From positions 5,766,001 to 5,830,000 of the forward strand of contig NZ_CP090063.1 of the NCBI RefSeq assembly GCF_021391495.1: 64,000 bases of DNA, read 5' to 3'. Under the pieces are notes generated by a model. That model made no database searches. It was not told the DNA's origin and saw nothing but the letters and a program-made list of their open reading frames with translations. Numbering within the stretch: the stretch's first letter is position 1; each line of letters opens with the position of its first letter. This document shows, piece after piece, positions 55,130-62,455 of this stretch. The position numbers were made by a program, and so were the translations under genes. Source of the DNA: Amycolatopsis acidiphila. Its GTDB lineage: Bacteria; Actinomycetota; Actinomycetes; Mycobacteriales; Pseudonocardiaceae.

Positions 55130-55305
55130 GCCAGCCGGACCAACCGGCGGCCCGGCTACGTTTGGCCGATCGCCGTGGCTGCCGTCGGCTTGGCAACTTC
55201 GGCACAGCAAGGGAGAGGTACGGCTACCCTGACCCGCTTACCCGCCGCTCACCCGTCGCGTGCAAAAGTCGCAACCGTACGCGTATCGAAGTGAGGGGAC
55301 CCGTC

Positions 55306-56853
55306 TTGCTCCGCCGGCATTCCTTGCTGCTGCTCGCTGTGCTGGTGTCCTGCCTGGTGGCAGGCTGCACGGCGGGGCCGTCGAAGCGCCCGCCGGTGGT
55401 GGAGAACGACGAGCCGTCCCCGTCGAGCTCGCCGAGCACCGCACAGGTCGTCCCGCTGCCCCCGCTGACCGACCCGCAGTCGCCCTCGATCGACTGGTCC
55501 GACTGCGACCAGCAGACCCGCGGCAGGCTCGACCCGCCCGCGGTGCCGGACTCGCTGAGGTTCAGCTGCGCCGACGTGCAGTCCGTGCTCGACGCGCCGG
55601 ACCTGCCGGGGCGCGCGCAGACCCACATCGCGCTGCTCAAGGCCGGCGACGGACCGATCCCGCTGGTGGTGCTCAACGACGTCGAGGGCGAGAGCGGCAC
55701 CCTCTACGCCGCGCACCTGGCCGCGCTCCTGCCCCCCGCGCTGCTGCAGCGGTTCTCGCTCATCGGCGTGGACCGCCGCGGCACCGGCGACTCCGACCCG
55801 GTGGCCTGCGTGCCCGGCGACGCGCGCGGCGCGCTGCTGAGCCAGGACCCGTCCGGCAGCGACCTCGAGACCGTGCTCGACGCGGCGCGCCGGGCCGGGC
55901 AGCAGTGCGCGATCGAAATCGGCACCACCCAGCAGGCGCTCGACAGCTGGCGCACGGCGGGCGACCTCGACCAGGTCCGCGACGAGCTGGGCGTGCCGAA
56001 GCTCAACGCGATCGCCCGCGGCGAGGCCTCCGACGTGCTCACCGCCTACGCCAACCGCTTCCCGGGCCGGGTCGGCCGGTTCGTCCTCGACGGCATCCCC
56101 GACCCGTCCTCGGACCAGGCCACCGTGCTCGGCGACCTCGCGAGCGCCCAGCAGGCCACGCTGGAGGCGTTCGCGGCCGACTGCGCGGCCCGCGGCTGCG
56201 CGCTGGGCAAGGACGCGGTCACGGCGGTGACCGGCTTGCTCGACCAGCTCCGCGCGGCCCCGCCGCTGCTGGCGAACCGCGTCTCGTTCGCGCCGGGCGT
56301 CGCGCTCAACGCGATCCTGGTGGGCCTGGCGAACCGCGCGCGCTGGCCGGAGCTGGCGGACGCGATCCAGGCGGCGCGCGGGGGCAACCCGACGCAGCTG
56401 GCGGCGTTCGTCGCTCCCCTGCTCAACGGCTCGCCGCTCGCGCCGTCCCGGCTGGACGGCGCGCTGGCGACCGAATGCAACGACACCACCACCCGGCTGC
56501 CCGCGAACCAGATCGACGCGCTGACCAGCTCGCTGCGCCAGCGCGTGCCGCTGTTCGGCGCGCTCGCCACCCAGCGGCTGCTGTGGTGCCTGCCGTGGCC
56601 CGGCCGGGTCGACGCGCTGCCGTCACTGGGTGTGTCCGGGATACCACCTGTTCTGGTGGCGAGCACGAAGACCGACCCCGTCACGCCGGAGGCCGGCACC
56701 ACCCGGGCGGCGGAGCAGATGACCAGCGCGACACAGGTCGCGTGGCAGGGTTCCGGGCACGGCGCACTGTCTTCGCCCTGCGTGGGCGAGGCAGTACGGG
56801 CATTTCTGGTGGACGGCAAGGTGCCCTCCGACGGCACGCTCTGCCCCGCTTAG
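55306..56853 (+). CDS. TAP-like alpha/beta-hydrolase lipoprotein lacking its Ser nucleophile
   Basis: 515 aa. Lipoprotein signal peptide LLLLAVLVSCLVAGC with the lipobox Cys, then a Pro/Ser-rich linker. Fold of the tripeptidyl-aminopeptidase-like hydrolases: FSLIGVDRRGTGDSDPV, GRFVLDGIPDPS, Asp in STKTDPVTPEAG and His in WQGSGHGAL. The usual nucleophile elbow GYSYG reads ARGEA here, so the serine is replaced by Gly. It is therefore probably a binding or structural protein, or uses another residue. TTG start at 55306 with AGGGGA six bases upstream; GTG at 55291 is the alternative. A TACCCT at 55225-55230 may be its -10. Confidence 0.78.
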   Translation: MLRRHSLLLLAVLVSCLVAGCTAGPSKRPPVVENDEPSPSSSPSTAQVVPLPPLTDPQSPSIDWSDCDQQTRGRLDPPAVPDSLRFSCADVQSVLDAPDLPGRAQTHIALLKAGDGPIPLVVLNDVEGESGTLYAAHLAALLPPALLQRFSLIGVDRRGTGDSDPVACVPGDARGALLSQDPSGSDLETVLDAARRAGQQCAIEIGTTQQALDSWRTAGDLDQVRDELGVPKLNAIARGEASDVLTAYANRFPGRVGRFVLDGIPDPSSDQATVLGDLASAQQATLEAFAADCAARGCALGKDAVTAVTGLLDQLRAAPPLLANRVSFAPGVALNAILVGLANRARWPELADAIQAARGGNPTQLAAFVAPLLNGSPLAPSRLDGALATECNDTTTRLPANQIDALTSSLRQRVPLFGALATQRLLWCLPWPGRVDALPSLGVSGIPPVLVASTKTDPVTPEAGTTRAAEQMTSATQVAWQGSGHGALSSPCVGEAVRAFLVDGKVPSDGTLCPA

Positions 56854-56873
56854 GGGACCCTCCCGGAGGCCGT

Positions 56874-56879
56874 TACCCT
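56874..56879 (+). promoter_or_regulatory. Candidate -10 box of the second GT87 gene
   Basis: TACCCT 40 bp before the GTG; the leader carries GGGGG five to six bases from the start. Confidence 0.4.
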
Positions 56880-56919
56880 TGGCAGTCGCCGTTGGTCAAG
56901 TCCCACACTGGGGGTAACC

Positions 56920-58179
56920 GTGTCGTCATCCGCTGTCGAGGCTCCGGCTGCCGTGCCGTCGCCCTCGGTACCGGAAAGACGCGCTGTGCCGGCGCCCGCC
57001 TTCTGGGTCGTGCTGGCCCTCGGCGTGGTCGCGGGCGGCTGGTATCTCAAGCAGGTCCTCGACGACATGGGCTCGCTCATGCACCTGATGGACCTCGGCG
57101 TGTACAAGATCGCCGGGGCCCGGGTGCTTGACGGCACGTCGGTCTACGACACCCCGCTGCTGGGCGAGACGCGCGGCGTGTGGGAGTTCGTCTACACCCC
57201 GTTCGCGGCGCTGCTGTTCGTCCCGCTGGCGAAGCTCCACGGGGACACCTTCTCCTACGTCGGCGGGATCGCCGACTTCGTCGTCCTCGCCCTCGGCGTG
57301 TGGGCCGCGCTGTCGCTGCTGAACTTCCGCCGCGACCTGCGGCTGGTGGTCTTCAGCCTGCCGATCGCCGCGCTGCTGATGTGGTGCGAGCCGATCCGCG
57401 AGACGATGGCGTTCGGGCAGGTCAACATCGTGCTGATGACGATCGTGCTGGTCGACATGGCGCTGCCGGACTCCTTCCGCGGCAAGGGCGTGCTGACCGG
57501 GATCGCCGCCGGGATCAAGCTGACCCCGGCGTTCTTCATCGCGTACTTCCTGTTCACCAAGCGCTACCGCGCGGCCGCGGTGTCGGCCGGCTCGCTCGTG
57601 GCGACGGTCGTGCTCGGGTTCCTCGTGCTCCCGCACGACTCGAAGACGTTCTGGTCCGGTGCCTTCGCGGACCCCACCCGGGTGGGCGTGCCGGAGAACC
57701 CGTCCAACGAGTCCCTGCGCGGGATGTTCGCCCGCAGCATCGGCCTCGACGGCGGGATGAAGATCCTCTGGTTCCTCGCCGCCGCGGTGCTCGCGCTGGC
57801 CTGCCTGTGGCTCGCGCGGCGGCTGTCGTTCGGCCGCCAGGAGCTCTTGGCAGTGGTGCTGTGCGGTCTGGCGACGACCCTGGTCTCGCCCTACAGCTGG
57901 GTGCACCACTGGGTGTGGTGGGGCGCGCTGCTGATCTGGCTGCTGGACGCGTCGCTGCGGCGCTGGGCCGTCGGCGCGTGGGTGTCGCTGCTGGTGACGT
58001 TCGTCGTGGTGTCCGGCGGGGTGCTCACGTTGTTCGGATCGGACGAGAGCACGCTGCTGACCTACCCGTCCTGGGGCCACCTCGGCGTGGTGTACCACAA
58101 CGCCTACATCTGGCTGACCCTCGCGTTGTTCGCGGTCGTGGCGCTGCGGTTGCGGAAGCTGACCGCCAGCCGCGCGTAG
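56920..58179 (+). CDS. GT87 polyprenyl-phosphate-mannose mannosyltransferase-like protein
   Basis: 419 aa with about ten membrane helices. Catalytic-loop Asp in HLMDLGVYKIAGARVLDG, then EFVYTPFAALLFVPLA, AFGQVNIVLMTIVLVDMALP and TGIAAGIKLTPAFFIAYFLF, all GT87 marks. Likely adds mannose to lipoglycans in the outer leaflet. Paralogue of the gene at 36.7 kb. GTG start. Its 3' end overlaps the convergent LLM monooxygenase gene by 76 bp. Confidence 0.83.
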   Translation: MSSSAVEAPAAVPSPSVPERRAVPAPAFWVVLALGVVAGGWYLKQVLDDMGSLMHLMDLGVYKIAGARVLDGTSVYDTPLLGETRGVWEFVYTPFAALLFVPLAKLHGDTFSYVGGIADFVVLALGVWAALSLLNFRRDLRLVVFSLPIAALLMWCEPIRETMAFGQVNIVLMTIVLVDMALPDSFRGKGVLTGIAAGIKLTPAFFIAYFLFTKRYRAAAVSAGSLVATVVLGFLVLPHDSKTFWSGAFADPTRVGVPENPSNESLRGMFARSIGLDGGMKILWFLAAAVLALACLWLARRLSFGRQELLAVVLCGLATTLVSPYSWVHHWVWWGALLIWLLDASLRRWAVGAWVSLLVTFVVVSGGVLTLFGSDESTLLTYPSWGHLGVVYHNAYIWLTLALFAVVALRLRKLTASRA

Positions 58180-59129
58180 GAGTCGAGCATCTCCGTGCGG
58201 TCGTAGGTGCTCGTGGTGAGCAGGACCTCGTCCGCACCGGTCCGCTCGACCAGCGCGTGCAGTTCGGCCGCGGCGTCTTCGCCGGTGCCCTGGATCTGGC
58301 CGCGCAAGGCGTCGGTGAACAGCTGCCGCTCCTTGCCGGTCAGCTCGAGCGAGAGCACCTCGTCGGGCGGCAGCAGCGGCGGGAAGACGCCGTGGGTGCG
58401 GGAGTAGGCCGCGGACCACGCCTCGGAGACCAGCAGCCGCTCGGCCTGCTCGGTGGTCTCGGCGGCGGCGACGGTCGCGGACACCATCACGTACGGGTAA
58501 GGCGACCAGGCCGAGGGCACGAAGTTCTCGCGGTAGCGACCGATGGCGTCGAGCATCCGCTGTTCGCCGCGAACACCGCCGATCACCAGTGGCAGGCCCA
58601 GTTCGGCGGCCAGGTCGGCGCCGGATCCGGTGGCGAGGAGGAACGGCGGGACGGCCATGCCCTCGGCCGGGAAGGCGTGCACGCCCGGATACGCCCGCTG
58701 GCTGCCGTCGAGGAACCCGAGCAGCTGGCGGACCTGTTCGCCGAAGCGGTCGGCGTCCTGCTTGTCCCGGCCGAGCGCGCGGCGCACGCCGTTGGTGAAC
58801 CCGACAGAACGCCCGAGCCCCATGTCGATCCGCCCGGGGAACAGCGACTCCAGCACCCCGAACTGCTCGGCGACGACCAACGGCTGGTGGTTGGGCAGCA
58901 TCACGCCGCCGGTGCCGACCCGGATGTGCGACGTGGCCGAGGCGATCGCGGCGGCGAGCACCGTGGGTGCGGAGCCCGCGACGCCGGGGACGCTGTGGTG
59001 CTCGGACACCCAGAACCGGTGGTAGCCCAGCGCTTCGGCCTGCTTCGCGAACTCGACCGTATCGCGCAGCGCGTCGGCGTGGCTCGCACCCTTCCTGCTG
59101 CGCGAGCGGTCCAGCACCGAAAGCCTCAT
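58104..59129 (-). CDS. LLM-class flavin oxidoreductase (MsnO8-like)
   Basis: 341 aa luciferase-like monooxygenase. LSVLDRSRSRKG at the N-terminus, YHRFWVSEHHSVPGVAGSAPTVL, GTGGVMLPNHQPLVVAEQFGVLESLFPGRIDMGLGRSVG. This resembles the MsnO8/YhbW-type group. Cofactor probably FMN; substrate unknown. Divergent from the next LLM gene across 50 bp. Confidence 0.83.
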   Translation of the reverse strand: MRLSVLDRSRSRKGASHADALRDTVEFAKQAEALGYHRFWVSEHHSVPGVAGSAPTVLAAAIASATSHIRVGTGGVMLPNHQPLVVAEQFGVLESLFPGRIDMGLGRSVGFTNGVRRALGRDKQDADRFGEQVRQLLGFLDGSQRAYPGVHAFPAEGMAVPPFLLATGSGADLAAELGLPLVIGGVRGEQRMLDAIGRYRENFVPSAWSPYPYVMVSATVAAAETTEQAERLLVSEAWSAAYSRTHGVFPPLLPPDEVLSLELTGKERQLFTDALRGQIQGTGEDAAAELHALVERTGADEVLLTTSTYDRTEMLDSYARLAVSFRNRSATTANNARVSQM

Positions 59130-59167
59130 ATCCAGATCAACAAGCGGGACGGGGGCGCGGATTCCCC

Positions 59168-59173
59168 TAGTGT
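59168..59173 (+). promoter_or_regulatory. Candidate -10 box of a leaderless gene
   Basis: TAGTGT ending six bases before the ATG at 59180. Confidence 0.5.
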
Positions 59174-59179
59174 GGCCAT

Positions 59180-60073
59180 ATGCGCTTCGCGATCTCGATT
59201 CCGCAGTTCTACGCCGACGGCGAGTTCGACCCCGCGGCCTTCCGCTCCTACCTCCGGCGCGCCGAGGAGCTCGGCTTCCACAGCGGCTGGACCCAGGAGC
59301 AGATCCTCGGCACCATGCCGGTACTCGGCCCGATCGAAACGATGACCTACGCGGCGGCGTGCACCGAGCGGTTGCGGCTGGGCTGCGCGGTGTTCGTGAC
59401 GCCGCTGCACAACCCCGTGCACCTGGCGAAGAGCATCGCGACGCTGGACCAGCTCAGCCGCGGCCGCGTCGAGGTCGGCATCGGCGCGGGCGGGCGGGGG
59501 CGGCCGTTCGGCGCGTTCGGGCACGACGGCGAGGGCCTGGTCGCGCGGTTCACCGAGGGGCTGACGGTGATGCGTGAGCTGTGGACGCGGCCGGAGGTGA
59601 CCCTGGACGGACGGTTCTGGCAGCTGGCCGGGGCGTCGATCGAGCCGAGGCCGTTCCAGAAGCCGGGGCCGCCGGTGTGGTTCGGCGGCAGCCATCCGAA
59701 CGCGCTGCGCCGGGCGGTGCGCCTCGGCGACGGGTTCTTCGGCGCGGGCTCGACGACGACGGAGAAGTTCGCCGAGCAGGTGCGGGTGGTGCGCGCCGAG
59801 GGCCGGGCGGACTTCCCGATCGCCAAGCGGATCTACATCGCGGTGGACGACGACGGCGACCGCGCGCGCAAGCAGATCGCGGACGGCCTCGCGGCGATCT
59901 ACCGCAAGCGCGGGCTGGAGAACGTGGCGGTGGCCGGCACGCCCGCGGAGTGCGTGCGCGGGGTCCAGGAGGTCGTCGACGCGGGCGCCGAGCTGATCCT
60001 GTTCACCACCGTGGCCGACCAGGCAAAGCAGATGGAACGCCTCGCCGCCGAGGTCATGCCCCAGGTGTCCTGA
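59180..60073 (+). CDS. LLM-class F420-dependent oxidoreductase
   Basis: 297 aa. RFAISIPQFYADGEFDPAAF, GWTQEQILGTMPVLGPIETM, LRLGCAVFVTPLHNPVHLAKSIATLDQLSRGR, VWFGGSHPNALRRAVRLGDGF. These are LLM-barrel segments typical of actinobacterial F420 oxidoreductases. Possibly leaderless. Its stop is 13 bp from the convergent stop of the LigD-like gene. Confidence 0.83.
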   Translation: MRFAISIPQFYADGEFDPAAFRSYLRRAEELGFHSGWTQEQILGTMPVLGPIETMTYAAACTERLRLGCAVFVTPLHNPVHLAKSIATLDQLSRGRVEVGIGAGGRGRPFGAFGHDGEGLVARFTEGLTVMRELWTRPEVTLDGRFWQLAGASIEPRPFQKPGPPVWFGGSHPNALRRAVRLGDGFFGAGSTTTEKFAEQVRVVRAEGRADFPIAKRIYIAVDDDGDRARKQIADGLAAIYRKRGLENVAVAGTPAECVRGVQEVVDAGAELILFTTVADQAKQMERLAAEVMPQVS

Positions 60074-60086
60074 CCGGCCGGGAAGC

Positions 60087-61115
60087 TCAGGTGTCGTCGC
60101 GAGCCTTGCTCGGCTGCACCCGCTTGGGCTCGCCCGGCATCTTCGGGTAGTCGGGCGGATACGGCATCTCGCCCAGGCCGTGGTCACGCTCGTCGCGCTC
60201 GTACCACTCCAGCGCGGTCTCCAGGCCGAACGCCTGCTCATCCAGCCCGGCATGCGCGTCGCCGTGCTCGGCGTACCACGCGGGGACGGTGAGCACGTCG
60301 AAGTCGTCGGGATGGACCTCGGCGAGCTGGTCCCACGTCACGGGTGTCGACACCGTGGCACGTGCGGTGCCGCGGACCGACCACGCGGAGGCGATGGTGC
60401 GGTCGCGTGCGGCCTGGTTGTAGTCGATGAACACCCGGCCCTCGCGCTCTTCCTTCCACCACGCGATCGTCGCGAGCTTCGGCAGCCGCCGCTCGACCTC
60501 GCGGCCGAGTGCGATCACCGCGTGCCGCACGGCGATGAAGTCCCACTCCGGCCGGATGCGTACCCGCACGTGCACACCACGCCCGCCGGAGGTCTTGGGG
60601 TAGCCGGTCAGCCCGGCCTCGTCGAGCACCTCGCGCACGGTCTGCGCGACGCGCACGGCGTCGTCGAAGCCGGTCTCGTCGGAGGGGTCGACGTCGATGC
60701 GCAGCTCGTCGGGATGGTCGACGTCCGGCCGCCGCACGGGCCAGGGGTGGAAGTCGAACGTGCCGAGGTTCGCCGCCCACAGGATCACCGCGGGCTCGGT
60801 CGGGCAGACCTCCTCCGCGGTGCGCCCGGACGGGAACGTGATCCGCACCGACTCGACGTACGGCGGCGCGCCCTTGGGCACGCGCTTGGCGTAGAAGTAC
60901 TCGCCGGTCACGCCGTCGGGATAGCGCTTCAGCGTCGTCGGCCGTTCGCCGATCGCCGCGAGCAACGGCTCCGCGACGGCGAGGTAGTACTCCGCCACCT
61001 GCCGCTTGGTGATCCCGCGCTCGGGGAAGTAGACCTTGTCCGGGCTGGACAGCCTGACCGTCCGCTCCCCCACCTGGTACTCGACCGGTTCGCCGTTCTT
61101 GGGCACGGGACTCAC
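60087..61115 (-). CDS. LigD-type polymerase/primase domain protein (PolDom)
   Basis: 342 aa with the eukaryotic-type primase fold of NHEJ enzymes: SSPDKVYFPERGITKRQVAEYY, LKRYPDGVTGEYFYAKRVPKGAP, catalytic acidic pair in LRIDVDPSD, GRGVHVRVRI, GRVFIDYNQAARDRTIASAWSVRGTARATVSTP. It lacks the ligase and phosphoesterase domains of full LigD, so it resembles mycobacterial PrimC/PolD1-2. GTG at 61115 overlaps the GNAT stop (GTGA); an ATG at 61127 is possible. May work with LigC in gap-filling repair. Confidence 0.86.
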   Translation of the reverse strand: MSPVPKNGEPVEYQVGERTVRLSSPDKVYFPERGITKRQVAEYYLAVAEPLLAAIGERPTTLKRYPDGVTGEYFYAKRVPKGAPPYVESVRITFPSGRTAEEVCPTEPAVILWAANLGTFDFHPWPVRRPDVDHPDELRIDVDPSDETGFDDAVRVAQTVREVLDEAGLTGYPKTSGGRGVHVRVRIRPEWDFIAVRHAVIALGREVERRLPKLATIAWWKEEREGRVFIDYNQAARDRTIASAWSVRGTARATVSTPVTWDQLAEVHPDDFDVLTVPAWYAEHGDAHAGLDEQAFGLETALEWYERDERDHGLGEMPYPPDYPKMPGEPKRVQPSKARDDT

Positions 61116-61666
61116 CGTAGCCGCCATTGCGGCGCGAGGACGGACATCACGACCGCGTGGTGCCGCTTTCCTTCCCAGCACAAGGCGTCCCGCAGCACTC
61201 CCTCGGCCACGAACCCGCATTTCTCGTACGCCCGCCGGGCCCGCGAGTTGAAGTCGTACACCTCGAGCGACACCCGGTGCAGGCCCACGGTCTCGAACGC
61301 GAACTCGAGCACCAGCCGCGTCGCTTCCGTGCCGTAGCCCCTGCCGACGGCGCCGGGGGCGAGCGCGATCCGGAACGCGGCCGACTCGTTGTCGGCGTCT
61401 ATGTCGTTGAGCGCCAGATCGCCGAGGAACCGGCCGTCCTCGCGGTGCGTGACCGCCCAGTCCGCACGGCCGTCCTGCTCGGGCCTGCTCTCCAGCCACC
61501 GCGCCAGCAACGGCTCGGTGAACCGCGCGTGCGTGCCGGTCAGCCGGCGGACCTCCGGGTCCCGCACGGTTTTCAGCACGTCGTCGAGATGACTGCCGTC
61601 GAGCTGGCGCAGGATCACGTTCGGCCCGGTCAGCTCGGGCTGGGGCCGGAAGGCGTCGAGGTTCAC
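61112..61666 (-). CDS. GNAT-family N-acetyltransferase (RimJ/RimL type)
   Basis: 184 aa. NVILRQLDGSHLDDVLKTVRDPEVRRLTG at the N-terminus, acetyl-CoA loop GAVGRGYGTEATRLVL, YDFNSRARRAYEKCGF. GTG start by homology; no strong ribosome-binding site. Stop overlaps the start of the PolDom gene. Divergent from the TVP38 gene. Confidence 0.82.
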   Translation of the reverse strand: MNLDAFRPQPELTGPNVILRQLDGSHLDDVLKTVRDPEVRRLTGTHARFTEPLLARWLESRPEQDGRADWAVTHREDGRFLGDLALNDIDADNESAAFRIALAPGAVGRGYGTEATRLVLEFAFETVGLHRVSLEVYDFNSRARRAYEKCGFVAEGVLRDALCWEGKRHHAVVMSVLAPQWRLR

Positions 61667-61721
61667 CCCGCAACCCGAGCACGACGCCGGCCGCCGCGCC
61701 ACCCCATATACCGTGGAGGCC

Positions 61722-62450
61722 ATGCCCCGCCGGACCAAGCTGATCATCGCGCTCGCCGTGCTCGCGGTGCTCGTCGCCGCGGCGTTCGTGGTGCCCGTGC
61801 CCACGCCGGCACAGCTGCGCGACTGGGCGGCGGGTGCTGGCCCGGCCACGGCATTCCTGTTCCTCGCGGCGTACTCGCTGCTCACCGTGGCACCCGTCCC
61901 GCGCACGGTGTTCAACCTCGCCGCCGGGCTGTTGCTCGGCACGGTCGCGGGCGTCGCCGTGTCGATCACCGCCACCGCGATCTCCGGGATGCTCGGCTTC
62001 GGCCTCGCCCGGCTGCTCGGGCGCGACCTCGTTTCCCGGCACCTGCAGCGGAAAGCGGTGCGCACGGTGGACGAACGGCTCGCCGACGGCGGCGTTCTCG
62101 CGGTCGCCTCGCTGCGCCTGATCCCCGTCGTGCCGTTCGCGCCGTTCGGTTACTGCTGCGGGATCCTGTCCGTGCGCCCGCTGCCCTACCTCGCCGGCAC
62201 GGTGCTCGGCAGCCTGCCCGGCACGATCGCGGTCGTCGTGCTCGGCGACGCGCTCACCGCCGGCACCCCACCGGCCCTGCTCGCGTGCTACCTCGGGTTC
62301 GCGCTGGTGGGAGCCCTCGGAATGATCAAGGTCGTCCGGGGGGCAGCTTACGGAAGCCGCACGAAGCAGCCCGCTACACTCGACCCGGTGCGCGGGGAGG
62401 GTGTGCGTGCTCGATCAGACCAAGAAATGCAGGTAGTTTCCGAGGAGTAG
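61722..62450 (+). CDS. TVP38/TMEM64 (DedA-like) membrane protein
   Basis: 242 aa, about five membrane segments. SNARE-associated core: FLAAYSLLTVAPVPRTVFNLAAGLLLG, LGFGLARLLGRDL, RLIPVVPFAPFGYCCGILSVRPLPYLAGTVLGSLPGT. Proteins of this fold are linked to lipid flipping in other systems. The last ~30 residues look unlike the family and coincide with a promoter-like sequence for the next gene, so the natural stop may differ. ATG at 61722; GTG at 61713 is an alternative. Confidence 0.8.
   Translation: MPRRTKLIIALAVLAVLVAAAFVVPVPTPAQLRDWAAGAGPATAFLFLAAYSLLTVAPVPRTVFNLAAGLLLGTVAGVAVSITATAISGMLGFGLARLLGRDLVSRHLQRKAVRTVDERLADGGVLAVASLRLIPVVPFAPFGYCCGILSVRPLPYLAGTVLGSLPGTIAVVVLGDALTAGTPPALLACYLGFALVGALGMIKVVRGAAYGSRTKQPATLDPVRGEGVRARSDQEMQVVSEE
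62375..62380 (+). promoter_or_regulatory. Candidate -10 box upstream of the terminal kinase
   Basis: TACACT in the tail of the TVP38 reading frame, 81 bp before the kinase's first family residues. Suggests the kinase has its own promoter. Confidence 0.4.
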
Positions 62451-62455
62451 TCGCC

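Noticed and set aside
55130..55305. tRNA or riboswitch in the leader of the lipoprotein gene
   Set aside because: No cloverleaf can be drawn; only a 5-bp hairpin (55134-55148) that could be a weak terminator of the ligase gene.
51571..56853. A 5.3-kb open frame that would encode a 1760-residue protein
   Set aside because: It crosses six better-supported genes on both strands in a wrong frame with Arg/Ala/Gly-rich low-complexity sequence. Only its last third is real (the lipoprotein), which has its own start and signal peptide.
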